From DASQFU01 sp035632955 (GTDB taxonomy: Bacteria > Eisenbacteria > RBG-16-71-46), in assembly GCA_035632955.1 (NCBI GenBank), contig DASQFU010000156.1:1-7103 (forward strand): a stretch of DNA of 7,103 nt, in the 5' to 3' direction. The notes below the pieces were generated by a model, which ran no database searches, was not told the origin of the DNA, and saw only the letters and a list, made by a program, of their open reading frames with translations. Of this stretch, positions 6,101 to 7,103 are shown piece by piece (the first letter of the stretch is position 1; each line of letters starts with the position of its first letter). The position numbers and the translations under genes are program-made.

Positions 6101-6143
6101 ATCCTGAGTCGCCTGGGGCTCTCGTAGGCCGTCCGCGTCCGGC

Positions 6144-7103
6144 TCAACGGTCCCGGCCGCGCAGCGCCCGCTGCCGCAGCCAGACGTCCATCAGCGTGAT
6201 CGCCATCATGCTCTCGGCGACCGGCACGACGCGCGGGCAGATGCAGGGATCGTGGCGGCCCTGGATCTCGATCGTCGTCGTGCCGCCGTGTACGGTCGCC
6301 GCGGTCTGCGGCTTGCCGATCGACGTCGCGGGTCGCACCGCGACTCGGACGACGATCTCTGCGCCGTTCGAGATCCCACCCGCGATCCCGCCCGAGAAGT
6401 TGGTCAGGAACCGCTCGCCGTCGAACACGTCGTTGCTCTGCGAGCCACTCAGTGCTGCCATGGCGAAGCCGCCGCCGATCTCGACGCCCTTGGTGGCCGG
6501 GATCGAGAGCATCGCCATGCCGAGCAGCGCGTCGAGCTTGGCCATCGTCGGATCGCCCCAGCCGGGCGGCACGCCGGACGCCGCCACCTCGACGACGCCG
6601 CCGACCGAGTCCTTCCGATCGCGCGCGGCCTCGATCACCGAGGCCATCGCCGCGGCCGCCTGAGCGTCCGGACAACGCACCGGATTCTGCTCGACCTGAT
6701 CCCAATCACGCCGCGCCGCCTTGACGTCGCCGACCTGGACGGTGCCGCCCGCGATGCTCACACCGACCGTCGCGAGCGCACGCTTCGCCAGCGCGCCCGC
6801 GGCGACGCGCCCCACCGTCTCGCGTCCGGAAGCGCGCCCGCCCCCGCGGTGATCGCGCACGCCGTACTTCTGGTCGTACGCGTAGTCGGCGTGGCCCGGG
6901 CGAAACACGTCCTTGAGCGGCGCGTAGTCCTGGGAGCGCGCGTCGGTGTTCCGCACCAGCATCGCGATCGGCGTGCCGAGCGTCGTACCTTCGAACACGC
7001 CCGAGAGCAGCTCGATCTGGTCGGCTTCGCGGCGTTGCGTCGTGAGTGCGCTTTGACCCGGCCGGCGCCGATCCAGCTCACGCTGCAGGTCGGCGACATC
7101 GAC
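6144..7103 (-). CDS. aroC: Chorismate synthase (N-terminus outside the window)
   Basis: Chorismate synthase converts 5-enolpyruvylshikimate 3-phosphate to chorismate, the last step of the shikimate pathway, using reduced FMN. The frame is open to the window edge, so about 40 N-terminal residues are missing; 319 residues are visible, ending in TGA. The first visible part, with ELDRRRPGQS, READQIELLSGVFEGTTLGTP and RNTDARSQDY, matches the family N-terminal third. Next come GHADYAYDQKYGVRDHRGGG and SGRETVGRVAAGA (the SxRET signature, here with Gly where Ala is usual), KDSVGGVVEV, FSGGIAGGISNG, SIGKPQ, and GRHDPCICPRVVPVAESM near the C-terminus, all FMN/substrate-site segments of the family. A GTG at 6998 could be mistaken for a start, but it is internal, since the conserved upstream sequence continues. 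The gene leads into the leader and copper ATPase; no strong terminator is seen after it. Confidence 0.97.
   Translation of the reverse strand, partial: VDVADLQRELDRRRPGQSALTTQRREADQIELLSGVFEGTTLGTPIAMLVRNTDARSQDYAPLKDVFRPGHADYAYDQKYGVRDHRGGGRASGRETVGRVAAGALAKRALATVGVSIAGGTVQVGDVKAARRDWDQVEQNPVRCPDAQAAAAMASVIEAARDRKDSVGGVVEVAASGVPPGWGDPTMAKLDALLGMAMLSIPATKGVEIGGGFAMAALSGSQSNDVFDGERFLTNFSGGIAGGISNGAEIVVRVAVRPATSIGKPQTAATVHGGTTTIEIQGRHDPCICPRVVPVAESMMAITLMDVWLRQRALRGRDR

Noticed and set aside
2772..6107. Plus-strand open frame of 1111 codons across aroF and the copper ATPase
   Set aside because: It is antisense to two genes with complete catalytic motifs; its translation is Arg/His/Asp-rich low-complexity sequence, as expected from the mirror frame of high-GC genes.
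5846..6127. Plus-strand 93-codon frame over the ATPase leader
   Set aside because: It has no ribosome-binding site, has a biased composition, and runs antisense to the promoter, ribosome site and hairpin, which form a consistent minus-strand set.

Overview
The window comes from a high-GC Gram-negative bacterium. An outer-membrane-barrel-like protein fragment supports an outer membrane. The type I-beta DAHP synthase, the short ThrRS and the multi-metal-domain copper ATPase would suit a Myxococcota/Gemmatimonadota/Eisenbacteria-like lineage, but the sequence alone does not fix the phylum. Nearly everything is housekeeping and lies on the minus strand.

Layout along the plus coordinates: (1) 1-204, the C-terminal end of a plus-strand beta-barrel-like protein, convergent with the next gene. 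(2) 247-2025 (-), thrS, a complete threonyl-tRNA synthetase without the N-terminal TGS domain. (3) 2084-2159 (-), a tRNA-Val(GAC) gene with encoded CCA and a consensus-like promoter, lying 58 bp upstream of thrS. Its anticodon loop carries C instead of the near-universal U at position 33. (4) 2229-3242 (-), a DAHP synthase of the ferredoxin-like-domain (I-beta) type, first step of the shikimate pathway. (5) 3309-5780 (-), a Cu(I) P1B-type ATPase with a YHS domain and two CPM/CxxCGM metal-binding domains. (6) 5781-6143, a 363-bp stretch without a conventional gene that is clearly organised. On the minus strand it holds a sigma70-like promoter (TTGACA, 17 bp, CAAAAT), a 15-nt Shine-Dalgarno sequence exactly complementary to the usual 16S rRNA 3' tail, a 14-codon ORF, and a perfect 13-bp GC-rich stem followed by TTTCT. 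The copper ATPase start lies directly after that stem. (7) 6144-7103 (-), chorismate synthase, last step of the shikimate pathway, cut by the window end.

Reading in transcription order (minus strand): aroC, promoter, leader with tiny ORF and terminator-like hairpin, copper ATPase, aroF, tRNA-Val, thrS. Because there is no room for a promoter between the hairpin and the ATPase start, the leader is either an attenuation/riboregulatory device for the copper exporter or a separate small RNA/small-protein gene whose terminator abuts it. This leader is the most interesting part of the window. The C33 tRNA is the second. No mobile elements, CRISPR arrays or insertion sequences were seen.
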